The translations under genes and the position numbers were made by a program. Under the pieces are notes generated by a model. The model was not told where the DNA came from. It saw nothing but the letters and a program-made list of their open reading frames with translations, and did not search any database. Source: Cercis canadensis (lineage: Eukaryota; Streptophyta; Magnoliopsida; Fabales; Fabaceae). From it: a DNA stretch of 64,000 nucleotides. Positions 35,246 through 47,151 of the stretch are shown here, piece by piece. Location: contig QAOA01006302.1 of assembly GCA_003255065.1 (NCBI GenBank), positions 113,459 to 177,458 on the forward strand, given 5' to 3'. How positions within the stretch are numbered: the first letter of the stretch is position 1; every line of letters begins with the position of its first letter.

Positions 35246-35269
35246 AGAGAGAGAGAGAGAGAGAGAGAG
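35246..35269. repeat. (GA)n repeat in the PGM 5' leader/promoter
   Basis: About twelve GA units, CT on the gene's strand, 125-150 bases upstream of the PGM start codon. CT-rich tracts just around the transcription start are common in plant housekeeping genes. No clear TATA box was seen for PGM. Confidence 0.8.
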
Positions 35270-35429
35270 CGCGAAGCTAACAAGGAGAGGACGGGTGTAC
35301 CTTGCGGGCGTTCAGTTCAAGCTAGAGAGAGAGTGTATGAGAGAGCAGACTGAGAAGGAAAAATGGGATGACGTTTGTGCGACGAGGATTTTAATATTAC
35401 TTTGTTTTGTTTGAGATTTTGCGCCGCTT

Positions 35430-36801
35430 AATTTTCAACGGCGACTGGTAACTGGTAAGGAAATTTCAGGATAACAAACCGAGAGCGGTTCCCACGGTTA
35501 CTGACTATGACCAGAAGATCCCATGATGTGTGTACGAGAAATATTTATTTCACATAAATAATTTTCATATAAATTATTAGATATTCATTAGTTGGTAATG
35601 AAGTAAATTGTTAAAAATTTAAATTCTTTAGAAATATTAGTGGCCAAAGCATACTAAATTTTGAGTAAAAATTAATCTCACACATAAAATATAAAAATTA
35701 CCTTGTGAAAAATTTAAAATATAATTTTATATAATAATTTAATTAGTTGATAAAATCTGTATTTATTTTAGAATAAGTTTAAATAAAGTTAATTAAGTTT
35801 AAATTATATCAAGTTAGTGTTAATCTAAGGAAGTTTTTTATATACTTTTCATATTTATGTAGTATGTCATATTACATGAGATTAGTTAATATGAGAATGA
35901 CACGTATACACGTTAATTATTTTTAAATTTATTTAAGAAAATAAAATAAATTATATTTATATTTAATAAAATATAAAAATTATGTATGCTTGTCATGTCA
36001 GTATAATATAGCATACTCATATAATATCATAGAATCCCCGTTAATCTAATTAGTATGTAGTAACATTCTTCCTTCTCCATTAGAATGATTTTGTAGAAAT
36101 ATTGGGGAAAAAAAAATCATTAATGAGAATGTCATTCACTTAAAAATATTTTAAAAAAACTTGTGTCAAACATCATAATAATGCCTCCTTATCATTTTGG
36201 TGAATATTCCAAAGGTTTATTCCCCTTTTATCATGTGCCAAACCAAATGTTTCTCATTGGCAAAGAAAAACCAAACACGTATTTCTCTCTTTTCATTATT
36301 TTTTTCCTTATTAGTAATTCATATTTTGATTACCCTTACTCGTGTGCCAATCCAAATGATCCCGATAGCAAAGAAAAACCGAACACTCGTTCTCCACATA
36401 TTTTCTTCCTTTTCTTCTTCTATGAGAAATCTTTGTTTAATACAAGGGAAAGCTGGTGGCTAAGATGGAGATTAGGCAAGAAAATAGCATTTAGGTATAT
36501 GCTTTATTTGGCCCAAAATTGAGTTATATAATTTTATATTAAAAGATAAATAAGGTTTAACACATTTCCAATGTGGAAAAGCTCTAAGGAGAAGGATTGA
36601 TTATAACAGTATAAGTGTTTGATAAAGATTCCATTATAATAGACTGCCCCTATATAAAATATAACTTATAAGTTTCAAATTAAATAAAAAAGTTCACTCC
36701 TGTTAGACCCAATAAAGAACATTTGTCAATTAGTCTATCTATGTACAATTTATATTAAAAGATAGTATTTTTTTTTTAGGCTTAATTGCAATTTTGATCC
36801 T
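35430..36801. other. Gene-free spacer upstream of PGM, up to the second gap
   Basis: AT-rich. It contains copy 2 of a dispersed repeat (35822-36050). Near 36228-36260 and 36337-36400 there are two related 'gtgccaa(a/t)ccaaatg' and 'gcaaagaaaaacc(a/g)aacac' blocks, a small degenerate direct repeat. The last bases before the gap, 'ggcttaattgcaattttgat', resemble an opening often seen at plant repeat borders, so the gap may hide a repeat. Confidence 0.45.
35822..36050 (-). repeat. Dispersed AT-rich repeat, copy 2
   Basis: Reverse-complement match of 1376-1600 (see that entry). Matching extends over about 220 bases with scattered differences. Confidence 0.5.
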
Positions 36802-37474
36802 NNNNNNNNNNNNNNNNNNNNNNNNNNNNNNNNNNNNNNNNNNNNNNNNNNNNNNNNNNNNNNNNNNNNNNNNNNNNNNNNNNNNNNNNNNNNNNNNNNN
36901 NNNNNNNNNNNNNNNNNNNNNNNNNNNNNNNNNNNNNNNNNNNNNNNNNNNNNNNNNNNNNNNNNNNNNNNNNNNNNNNNNNNNNNNNNNNNNNNNNNNN
37001 NNNNNNNNNNNNNNNNNNNNNNNNNNNNNNNNNNNNNNNNNNNNNNNNNNNNNNNNNNNNNNNNNNNNNNNNNNNNNNNNNNNNNNNNNNNNNNNNNNNN
37101 NNNNNNNNNNNNNNNNNNNNNNNNNNNNNNNNNNNNNNNNNNNNNNNNNNNNNNNNNNNNNNNNNNNNNNNNNNNNNNNNNNNNNNNNNNNNNNNNNNNN
37201 NNNNNNNNNNNNNNNNNNNNNNNNNNNNNNNNNNNNNNNNNNNNNNNNNNNNNNNNNNNNNNNNNNNNNNNNNNNNNNNNNNNNNNNNNNNNNNNNNNNN
37301 NNNNNNNNNNNNNNNNNNNNNNNNNNNNNNNNNNNNNNNNNNNNNNNNNNNNNNNNNNNNNNNNNNNNNNNNNNNNNNNNNNNNNNNNNNNNNNNNNNNN
37401 NNNNNNNNNNNNNNNNNNNNNNNNNNNNNNNNNNNNNNNNNNNNNNNNNNNNNNNNNNNNNNNNNNNNNNNNNN
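36802..37474. other. Assembly gap (673 Ns)
   Basis: A run of N followed on the right by a poly-A tract. Any frame across it is artefactual. Confidence 0.99.
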
Positions 37475-37987
37475 ACAAAAAAAAAAAAAAAAAACAGCAT
37501 TTTTCTTTTATTCAGAAAAAAAAATTATTTTTTTGGCCTTTAGACAGACAAAGTATTGTCCTTCATTTTGGTAAAAAACGAAATTCTTTTTTTTTGGCTA
37601 TAGTAAAAACGAAATTCATTACAACGAAGTCAATAATCAGCCAAAGTCTACAGAATCCACAACATCTGGGGGCTATGTTGATAGTTTCATTCTTTATAGT
37701 AATATATCATCACTCAATTTAAATGTAAGTCACAGAGACAATTTTGACACAATAATTCCATAAATACAACTATTGTTTATGATCATTGCACTTTGACTTA
37801 AAAAATTGGCGCCTCTCAGGCTGGCACCAATAAAACCTTAGAAGCTTGATCAGCAAGAAAGCCATATCTCTGAGCTTCAAATTCTGAACGTTTGACTCAC
37901 TTTAGACATTCCAGATAACAAGCTCATCAAAGTCAGCAAGTTTATCACTGATTGCCCTGGTGGAATCAAGAACCATCAGTTTGGAAA

Positions 37988-38603
37988 TCACTCGGCGCCA
38001 TTTGGATTGGGTGGATTGGCATTATATGAGCTGCCACCATCATCAACCGATCCATATATGCCACGCTCATACTCCTGCAGTTGCTGGTAGACAGCTTCAG
38101 TCAATTTAACGGAAGGTCTTCGCTCTTTCACCCATTGGTAACTCTCTGCAAGTCTCCATCCTTTGGACTTCATCAAGTATGCAGTAACAATAGCTGGAGA
38201 CCTATTATTCCCTGACATGCAATGAACCAGAACCTTTACCTTATCCTTCTCACATTGCTCGAGAAACTGAACTGCCTCATCAATTGGCAAAGTTTTGTCA
38301 TGTGAGACTGGGAGGCTGTGATAGGTAAATGAGCTTGGGTTGAGATTTGGACAAGAAGGTACTGTATTGAGGATAAAAGAGATTGCTAGAGTCTTCAGAA
38401 GCTCTGAGTAGGAGGCATTATAGTAATTGCCCAAGTAGAGAAATTCTGGCAAAATCAATGATGGGAAGGAGTCAACTTTGAGTTGTAGTTTTCTCCAATG
38501 ACGCCAGTATCCGGTGGCCACAAATCGGACATGCTTCTCCTCCTTCATAATTGTGATAGTGGCCACAGATCTCACAAGGATCTTCCCCCTTCCCTTGCCT
38601 TGA
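37988..38603 (-). pseudogene. Intronless, broken copy of the dual-specificity phosphatase IBR5
   Basis: The DSP domain is recognisable: an ILPEFLYLG entry motif, the catalytic loop HCMSGNNRSPA (HC-x5-R intact) and a QWVKERRPS helix. This is the plant IBR5 type, a phosphatase that modulates auxin and ABA responses. Upstream, in another frame (38480-38603), is the IBR5 N-terminal zinc-binding segment with CEICGHYH and CPICGH. The two frames meet at an AAA run (38477-38479) where one extra base accounts for the shift. The codon where the family has its start Met is TCA, with a stop just before it. Several residues conserved in the family look changed, and the C-terminal tail appears to have an internal deletion. 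There are no introns, though Arabidopsis IBR5 has them. I infer a processed retrocopy. A truncated functional protein or a sequencing error at the AAA run cannot be excluded. Confidence 0.75.
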
Positions 38604-38724
38604 AATCTAAAACAGCGAGTTTCTTCAGATCCAAGGTAGGTAGAAAAAGGATTCCAAGTTCAAACATAACAAAAAGAACAGGATCAAGAAACAATATATA
38701 AAGCTAAATTGATGGGGCCCTTGG

Positions 38725-38732
38725 TTTATATA
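38725..38732 (-). promoter_or_regulatory. Possible TATA box upstream of the IBR5-like copy
   Basis: TATATAAA on the minus strand, about 120 bases before the zinc-motif segment, followed by GGGCCC. If the copy is transcribed, this is where its promoter would be. It could equally be chance in AT-rich DNA. Confidence 0.35.
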
Positions 38733-39107
38733 GAACGCAAGATTTTTATAAAAAGAAACTTTTCCCAACATCTAGTTCCTAGGGAAAAAGATTCCTAGAA
38801 GAACGTCATTCTCTTGTTTATAGTCCTGGGCCTCTGCTAGTCCCGAGAACCAAAAAGAAAAACTCATACCAATCATGGATATTAGAGATTTCCCAAATAA
38901 GAATTCTTAGTAATCTTTCGGGATTCCCATTTACCAAACTGCACCATAGGGTTTCAAGATGCCAGAGTGCAGAAAGACTATCCCAGCACCAAAAAGTTGC
39001 AAAGACAAACAGAAACAGACTACAACAAGGAAGTTTCTTATTATCAGACTGCAACAGTAAGGCTCTAACTGATTTATCAACTCTTGATATTGTTATAAAA
39101 TAAAAAA

Positions 39108-40007
39108 TTATAAATTGTAAGCAAGATAACTAAGAGTGAAAATCAAGCTATTTTTAAGACTTGGAGGATTAGTACATACCCTGTCCTTGAACAACTTCTC
39201 CATCGTAGCATTCAGATTACTCTCCCAGTAAGCTTCATTTGTATTTTCCTCTATATGAACTTTCTGTAGCTTTGGCGTGCTTGAAACTCCACAGGAGAAT
39301 ACTTTCATTCTGGGACACTGTTTTACAATTACACTCGTAAGCAATGGGAATCGAAAGGAATGATTGCTTGAGCAAAAATTGATGAGACTTGGAAGACATA
39401 GGAGATCCAAATATTCCAAACAGTGGAAAACAATCTCTTCATCTTCATCTCCTTCTTTAACTACTATTTCTTGTATCATTATGCACTCACTTATCCTCAT
39501 ATCTTTGAGTTGAACAAGACTTTTTGCTGTAGAGGATGTTACCAAATAAATCAGTTTGTCACATTTCCAGACATCCAAAGATGTCAGATTTTTGAAAGAC
39601 ACCATGGAGGGTACAAGATTCAAGAAAATGGGACATTCATATACTTTTAATAATTCTAAAAACTCAAGTGTTGGATCCAGTTGGAAGCCTTCCTGGCATA
39701 TATTCCCCAAACTTGGTAATGACCACAAAAGTAGTTGTTTAATCTGAGGACCAGTCATAGTTTGCCTATCCAGCATGCCAAGTCTTCCACTGCGAAATAT
39801 CTTCTTGAATGAACTCGTTCTTATAGACAGTTGTTCCAAAGTGGTTATGGCTTCAAGCAACCAATATGGAAATGTAGCATGTTCATCAACAAAGGAATGC
39901 AGTCGTAGTAGTTTTAAGCTGCGGAAAAGTTCTACTGGAATATGACCCTGCTGTATCCACATTACATTCTTGCTATCTAATGACAAGTGCTCCAGGTGGG
40001 GAATTAC
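39108..40007 (-). CDS. NLR gene 1, last LRR exon (type B) and likely 3' end
   Basis: Acceptor ...TTTTTCAG before 40007. The exon reads V-I-P-H-L-E-H-L at its start and continues as irregular LRRs of the RPS5/At4g27190 class. The type-B hallmark (STIEKL-KDK in sister exons, here ATMEKLFKDR) ends at 39180, where a GTATGT donor follows. If that donor is not used, the frame runs 23 more codons to a stop at 39108-39110. I see no further LRR exon downstream, so this read-through is a plausible end of the gene. The exon itself is 828 nt, phase 0 at both ends, with no internal break. Confidence 0.75.
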   Translation of the reverse strand, partial: VIPHLEHLSLDSKNVMWIQQGHIPVELFRSLKLLRLHSFVDEHATFPYWLLEAITTLEQLSIRTSSFKKIFRSGRLGMLDRQTMTGPQIKQLLLWSLPSLGNICQEGFQLDPTLEFLELLKVYECPIFLNLVPSMVSFKNLTSLDVWKCDKLIYLVTSSTAKSLVQLKDMRISECIMIQEIVVKEGDEDEEIVFHCLEYLDLLCLPSLINFCSSNHSFRFPLLTSVIVKQCPRMKVFSCGVSSTPKLQKVHIEENTNEAYWESNLNATMEKLFKDRVCTNPPSLKNSLIFTLSYLAYNL

Positions 40008-40085
40008 CTGAAAAACCAACCAAATAGAAGTAAATAGAGAAATGTAGGTTATAATCCTAGACTCGAGGTAAGGCCTTACTTGTAC

Positions 40086-40820
40086 CTTTTCAATTGAGAA
40101 AATGGGCTGTTGAGTGGATAAAAGTTGGCCCTCTGAGTGTGCTTCTCCCAGGTTCACAGAATCTGCCATGAATAGCACTAAGTTGTCACAAAATAACACC
40201 TCTATGTCTTTCAACATTGGCCATTCTATGATATGAGGTCCTGAATAAAAATTCTCGAGTTCAGGTAAACTCCCAAAAGCCACATAAGTTACCCTTGGGA
40301 ATAGAAAGCTAATAGTTGTTGCAACTCCTTCTTCCTTTGCAACAATTTCTACCATACCACAACCATTTACCAAGATTGATTCGAGTTTGTTCAGAGATTT
40401 TGCCACAGATGTTGGAAATAGATATTTCAGACTATCACAACCCTGAACATTTACATTTTGCAGGTTTTGAAAGCTGAGAAGACCTTGAGGATCCTTATTC
40501 CACACATGCTGCAATCTTGGTACATACTTCAGGGTCAATTGTTTTAACATTGTGGCTTCTGTTTTTCTACTCTGTTCCTCATTTAACCCTTCCAAGTCAA
40601 AGATGGTTTCTATTAATTCACAATTTTCAACTTTAAGCTCTTCCAGTTGATTTAGGAGCAGTAGCAACTTCAACGAGATCACATTTAACAAAGAGTTACA
40701 ATTTTCCACCACCAGTGATCTCAGCTTACGGAAGGACTTGTCTGGAAATTGGCAATGCCAAATTTCATTCAGCTCTGGGAATTCATGTAATTCCAGATGC
40801 TCCAGGCTACCAAGTGCAAT
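40086..40820 (-). CDS. NLR gene 1, LRR exon (type A, second copy)
   Basis: 735 nt (245 codons), phase 0 at both ends: acceptor GATCAG before 40820, donor GTACAAG after 40086. It begins with the type-A signature LEHLELHEFPELNEIWH and ends PIFSIEK. The content is leucine-rich repeats with paired cysteines of the form 'V.NC..L...', typical of the ligand- or effector-sensing part of CNL proteins. Its first 135 bases and the adjoining intron are copied at 53928-54250. Confidence 0.8.
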
Positions 40821-42229
40821 CTGATCAATCCCATGGGCTGAATTAGTCATCTAGCAAGTCCAAATCCCATACTTTACAGAAAATCATAATAAATATCTTT
40901 TAGTTTATAATGCCAGAAAGTCAAATGAGGGATTGATATTATTTGACCAGAATAAATTCAATAAATGGACGAATATCCCACTCTGGCTGCTCAAAAGATA
41001 TATATAGATATGTGCATTTTGTACACACACAATTCACAATTTTTTTTTTTTTAATTTAAACTCGGTCAATGCATGAGACATGTGAAGAAAGAAAATATTA
41101 TTTTTTTCCAGTCTCCAGGCTAAGGAAAAAAAAAATAAGGGAAAGGATACAAATTCCAGAAATTATTCTCCTTTCAATCCCAATTGTATCTATGTTTCAC
41201 AAACATTGAAAGACACAATTGGTAAGCTGGAAAATCACCTTTTTTTTTGGCAACAAACTAAACTGAAGACATAGAACTATAAAGTTAAAGCTGTTATGTG
41301 AAAGTGTGCCAGACTTCAAAAGGGGGGACATTAGGTGCCAATAGTCACAAATGGCTTCACAAATGGCTTCACAAATGTTCATATTCCTCGACTACTGGAG
41401 GCATCACTTCTATTATTGTAAATGCAGTATCAATGTCTGTTGTTACCTGTTCAAAGCCTTTTTTAGTGGCTAAATTGATGTAAACTCAGCAATAAAAGGA
41501 AGGCAATGCCCCTCTCCGAAAAAAAGCCAATTCTTCAGTATATTTTCTTTGTAGAGTATGTGAGATACAAGGCTGAAATATGGTTCTTCTAAGTCTAACA
41601 AGCTCCCTCACGGGAAATGCAACTGGAGTTTAAACATGGGCAAAGCACAGTTTACTACATTCTGCCAGAATCTAGTTCATATTCAAATTTAATCTCAAGA
41701 CTTGACCATTGGGTGGAAGAAGCTTTTATATTGTGTTAAGGAAACACTCAACTTTAAACCTAAACTATCAAGTAAGGCTCAAGAATGGCACTCTCTTTCC
41801 TCCCTCTCCCCTTTTCTTGTACTGGAAAAAATGGCACTTTGCCAACATTACTGCATTTAAATTTTTAACAATGACATGTTTGATCCTTTGACAAGATTAC
41901 TCTTATTTCCTACTAGACAAAACCAAAAGACCAAGGGCCCCAGCCTAACTGGAAAAGGCCTCCTCTTTTTAAAAAGATACCTCATATTCAACTGTGAAGT
42001 AAATAAAGGAGAATATGGGATTTCTTTACGCAAATGCTTCTCCTAGATTTAAGCCCAGCATATTGACCTTTGTGCTTATAAAATGTTATTATCTTGTCTG
42101 TACTACGTAACATTTGTATGAAAAAAACAGGGAAGAAGATAACCTATAACAGCCACTGCAGAATTGATTACAAAAAAACTTGATATATATGGTAAAAACA
42201 AACAAAAGATGTGCTCAAGCGATGCATAC

Positions 42230-43054
42230 CTTGTCCTTAGACAGCTTTTCTATGGTGGAATTTAGATTCCCTTCCCAATACCATTCATCTTCAGTTCCTT
42301 CTACCTGTACTTTCTGTAGCTTTGGTGTCCTTACAACTCCCATAGAAAATATCATCATCCTAAGGCATCCTTTCACACTCAGTCTTTCCAAGTAGGGGAA
42401 TCTCAAGATACAATTGTTTAAGCAGAAACTTTTGAGGTTTGGTAAGCATTCAAGTTCTAAAATTTGCAACTGGCTGAACTCAATTTCCCCTTCTTGTCTG
42501 TCATTTGCTATTATTTCTTCTATCATTTTGCATTCCTTTATTTTCATTGTTTTCAGCAGTACCAGGCTCCTTGCTGTTGAGGATGTTACAAGTTTTACCA
42601 AGCTGTCACATTTCTTTACTGCCAAGTAAGTCAAATGATTGAAAGAAACTGTAGAAGGTGCCACGTTCAATAATTTTGAACATTCCACTATGCATAGTTT
42701 TTGTAGTTTCTGAAGAACAGGATCAAATTGGGATCCTTCATTGCATATGTTATTCAATTTGTGCAATCCCCATAGTGTTAAGTGTTTAAGGTGCACAATG
42801 GCTCCGATTTGTCTTTCCTCAAGGTTAGGCCTATCACAGGAGAATATCTCTTTGAATGAACTATATTCCACAGATAACTCTTCAAGAGTGGAGATTCTTT
42901 GAAGTAACCAATATGGAAAGCTAAATTGGTCATCATAAAAATGATATAGGCGGAGAAATTTCAGCTTACAGAATAGATTTGCAGGAAATTGGCCATTCCA
43001 TATCCTCATGGCACCCTCTCTGTTCAATGTCATTCTTTCCAAGTTTGGGATCAC
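42230..43054 (-). CDS. NLR gene 1, LRR exon (type B, first copy)
   Basis: 825 nt (275 codons), phase 0: acceptor TTCTCAG before 43054, donor GTATGC after 42230. It begins VIPNLERMTL and ends with STIEKLSKDK, the same boundaries as the exon at 39180-40007, of which it is a paralogue. No internal stop or frameshift. Confidence 0.8.
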
Positions 43055-44380
43055 CTGAGAAGCCAATGGGACAAACACAAAGAGAGGAGATTTTTTCTCA
43101 AGTGAATATGGATAAGGGAAGGTGATAGGTCATGAAATGTGTAAAAAAGGCACCTTCATGCATAGAAATATGCCTGGCAAAAACAGTAAAAAATTGGTAA
43201 TTGTAATATGTATCTGAGGTTAAATGACTGATAAAATCCAAAAAGTAATTGCTGACAGTTTTATCTAGTTTCATCTTTATAGATGATGGACAATAGACTT
43301 ACTTGTAATGTCCTTAATCCTTTAAAATAAAATAATATATAATTTACAAATTTATTTACTTTCTAATTGAAAGGAAGGGTATTACCTCAGTTACAAGGTG
43401 CAACACAGGGTTTTATTGATATACCAAGTTGAGGTTTAAGTAATCAATTTGTGACAATTCTACATTTGGGAAGAGTATTGATATTATGATTTTTAGGTGT
43501 AAATCTTGAACAATAGAACATTAGACACTTTTTAAGTACACGTACACAACATAAATACATACATTAAGTTGTGCATGCACACACATACATAATATTTGAA
43601 ACACTGCAAGAAAAATTGTAATCAAATAATGAAACAACTTCTGAGTAAAATACAAAAAATTAATGAAAGTATCTTGTTTTAATTTTCTTTAAAAAAAAAA
43701 AAAAACACTGTAGTAATAAATCCACGTCAATACCAGACACATTCAAAACCTTCTAAAAGACAAAGGAGTCAAAAAAAAGTAATGGAACTTTTTGGGATCT
43801 AGGAAGAAATCTTATTAGAAGAGAGAAGGGATACATAGTATAAGACTAATGGAGTTAACTTGATTGAGTCAATTTACTTATTTATCTAGTTTAGTTTTCA
43901 AATCTAGGAGTTTGATTGATCCATTTATCAACCTGAGAATCTAAGACATCTTACGCTTTTCTGAAGTATCATTTCCGGAGAAGCCCAGCTTCCTCAATCT
44001 CAGACATCTCAGATTTATGCAGTTTATTTTATTTTTGTAGTTAGAAAATCACTATGAACCATTTCACTTCAAAAACTAGCTATTATCATAAACTTCAGGT
44101 TTCAAGATTGACCTAGTGAATACTTCTGTTCCATCCCCATCAGAACAGTGTTTGAAATTATTATCATATAAATATGGTGAGAGGTGAATACACATGCAAT
44201 TAGTTTATTAACAAAATCAAGAAGAGGGGACCAATGAGGTTTAATCAAAACCTTCCAAAAACTAAGGAAAAGATAAACTCTTAGGGTTGTTGGGTTGCCA
44301 ATAATATTTTATCTACAGGTACACATAAATTTTATCAGATATTAGTGGATACAAGACATTCTTTTTAAGTTAATATTTAC

Positions 44381-45109
44381 CTCTTTAATGGAGAACAATG
44401 ATTGTGGGACTGCAAGTTGTAGTTGGCCAAACTGATATGATCCTCCAAAATTTGTTGATTCGGTTCCTAGAGGCTCCAATTTGTCACATTTGACGACTTC
44501 CAGCTCCCTCAAGAGTGAGCATTCTAACTCATGTAGCCCTTTATAGAAGCCCTTCAGCTCAGGTAAATACGAAAGCTTCATGGAGGTTAATTGAGGGAAG
44601 ACAAACCTAACAACTGCTTCCACATTTTCCTCATTTGCAACAATTTCCTCTACACTACAGTTTCTTATGTAGATCTCTTGGAGTTGCACAAGTTCTTTGG
44701 CTAAAGAGGTAGGAAATACACTTTTCAACTTCTGACAGTCATGGACACGTACTATCTGTAGATTTGGAAAGTTGACAAACCCTTGTGGATCACTAGCCCA
44801 TATGTGCTTCAACTTTGATAATTGCAGTAAACTCATTTTTTTCAACCGCATTTCAATGTTGCCATTCAATTCATTAGCATCGAGGTCAAATATCTCGTTC
44901 ACTGAACTACAATCAGTAACTGACAATGTCTCCAAATTCTGAATTTTTATCAGCATGTAAGATTCAAAAATTACTCTCAGTTTCTGACAGTTCTTAATAT
45001 TTACCGTTTTCAGATTGCAGGAGAAATTTGGCCCAAGTTGATCATTCCACAGTGTCTTCAAGCTATCCATGTGGCAGATTATTACTGTCTCCAAGTTAGG
45101 AAGTAGAAG
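44381..45109 (-). CDS. NLR gene 1, LRR exon (type A, first copy)
   Basis: 729 nt (243 codons), phase 0: acceptor TTTGCAG before 45109, donor GTAAAT after 44381. It begins LLLPNLETVI and ends SLFSIKE, matching the other type-A exons. LRRs with the recurring 'L..I...D.QGF..F.NL' element. Intact. Confidence 0.8.
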
Positions 45110-45239
45110 CTGCAAATATATGTTATTTATGCTTGGCATTAAATATAATCGCAACAATACAGAAACAATGAAAGCTGAAAGAGATAAAAAGGAGGTAAAC
45201 ATCGAAATATAAAGAGTCAAAAGATTTAGGAGAACCTAC

Positions 45240-45491
45240 AGTTTCACTGAAACAAGGACCATCTGGTACTAATATCTCCTCCATCATTTGGCATTCTTTA
45301 ATCTCAAGGTGTTTGAGTTTTACAAGATGTCTAGCCATAGAATATGAAAATAGATGCTTAAGGCTTCCACATCCCTCTACAGTCAAGCTTGTCAAATTCT
45401 CAATCCAAGAACTTGCCGAAGGCTGGTCAGGCCAAATCTTCTCACAATTGATTGAGGAAAGCTTTAACATCTCTAAATTGGAAAATGTAAC
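45240..45491 (-). CDS. NLR gene 1, short LRR exon
   Basis: 252 nt (84 codons), phase 0: acceptor GAAATAG before 45491, donor GTAGGT after 45240. It carries about three LRRs, including a SLKHLFSYSMA element characteristic of this NLR class. It links the first exon to the repeated type-A/type-B array. Confidence 0.75.
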
Positions 45492-45885
45492 CTATTTCCA
45501 CAATTATATTCTCATGAACAAAGCATTCTAAAATTCTAATTTTTGTTAAAACACAAAAGACAAATGGTTGACAGCATAATGTTATAAATTAAATGATGAG
45601 CAGAAATTTCAAATAGAGTCATAATAAAGACTGAAAATAAATTCTTGATATATATGTACATGCCATACGCATTCCTGATCAGATGTAATTAAAATTCGTC
45701 CAAACACTCTAGCAACCACAGAATACAAAAGAAATTAACTAATAACATCCAACAGTGGACTTCTTGATCTGCTTGGCTTTGATATCACGTGAAATTAATT
45801 AGTAGTTTGATTTTACATTTCCCTTAATCTAAGTAATTAGCAAGCATTCAAAGCAAAGCATATGGAGTAAGAAAGCCTACAATAC

Positions 45886-47151
45886 CTTCTCACAGAAAAA
45901 GATTTTGAAAATGGTAGATTCACTGGCTACATCATTTGTTAATTCTTCCTCTCCCCCCTGAGTAACTGAAGATGTCTTCTTGATGGACAGAAAACCAATA
46001 AGGACTGGCAAATTATGGAGTGTCAAAGAGTTTAAATGGCCAAACTCAATATTAATAGAATCCATGTTAGTTTTTTCACTTTGTAGGAAAATGATCTCCT
46101 CCATTGAATTGCATTCAGAGACTTCTAATTCAACAAGCTTTGAGAGACCCCCAGCCATTGAAAGTGAGAAGAGATTCTTCAAATGATCACAGCCTTTGAC
46201 TTTGATAACTTTTAATTCTGAAAAAGATGCAACTGAAATCTGCCCATGGCATATTTTTTCCAATTTAGTAAGCTTTTGTAAGACCAATGACTCCAAGCTG
46301 ATGAAGACACGAACAAGATCAAAGCGCTCCAATGAGTTGGTAATGTATCGAAGTTCAGAACTATTTTGGATGTGGAGATGCTTCAGGTTTGGAAATCCTT
46401 CCCCATTTAATTGGTAAATAACATCTGCAACACCAGCTAATTCATCCAAGTACAAATCTTCAACACTTTTCAACAGCATTTTGACCCCTTGCTCTAAATG
46501 GAAGCTCCTGCTAAGCTTGAGTTTTAGTGTTCTTAAGTTCTTGTACTTACCAGACCAACTCCACATATCCCCAACCAAAATTCTATATCTTTCTAGCTTC
46601 TCAAAGAATGAGTATTGTGGAAAAATTGAAGCATCTCTGACACATATTTCTAAAGTAGTTAAATTGGGCAAATTTTTCAGCTCTGCTAGATTAGCATTAC
46701 TACTTTCTTTGTTGGATTTCTCACCTTGCCATCGAACAAAGCTGTTTCCCATATACAACTCTTCCAAGTTTGTCAAGCTTGAAATGATATTTGGTGGAAT
46801 AAGAGTTTTGAACAATTGCTCAAGTCCAACAACTTAAGTTGAGTCAAGTTCTTGATTTCACGCGGCAATTGTTTGATGTCAGACCGTAAGAAGCTAAGAA
46901 TTTTCAAATTCTTTAGCTCTCCTACTATAGCTATGTCTTCCAGCACACAACGTTGACAAATTTCTCAAGGCGGTGATTGAAGAAGGAAGGGATGAAAAAT
47001 GTATTTCTGTCAGATCTAACACTTTGAGTTCACCCAATCTTTTGAAGAAATCATCTGCTATTTGCAAAGAAGGATCCTTACTGAAAATCCGAAAAAATTG
47101 CAGTCTTGGACAATCTAACACTTGTGGAAGCTTAGAGATATCACTGTAATG
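45886..47151 (-). pseudogene. NLR gene 1, remainder of exon 1 (start of LRR region), frame broken
   Basis: Continuation of exon 1 after the premature stop at 47152-47154. In the original frame it codes clear LRR sequence (VLDCPRLQFF onward) down to about 46950. There the reading must move to another frame to keep homologous sequence (LEDIAIVGELKNL, then REIKNLTQLKLLDLSNC). At about 46806-46815 it returns to the original frame (IPPNIISSLTNLEELYMG) and runs on to a GTATTG donor after 45886. So there is one nonsense codon and two compensating frameshifts in about 350 bases, with otherwise well-preserved sequence. Either the allele is recently inactivated or this stretch is poorly sequenced. A gene model can only cross it with invented introns. 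Confidence 0.8.

Noticed and set aside
36163..36522. 119-codon plus-strand frame near the second gap
   Set aside because: The apparent repeats in it come from a small DNA repeat; there is no domain and the codon use looks random.
38818..39054. 78-codon minus-strand frame between the NLR 3' end and the IBR5 copy
   Set aside because: It is rich in F/W/L, lacks LRR or any known motif, and has no splice link to its neighbours.
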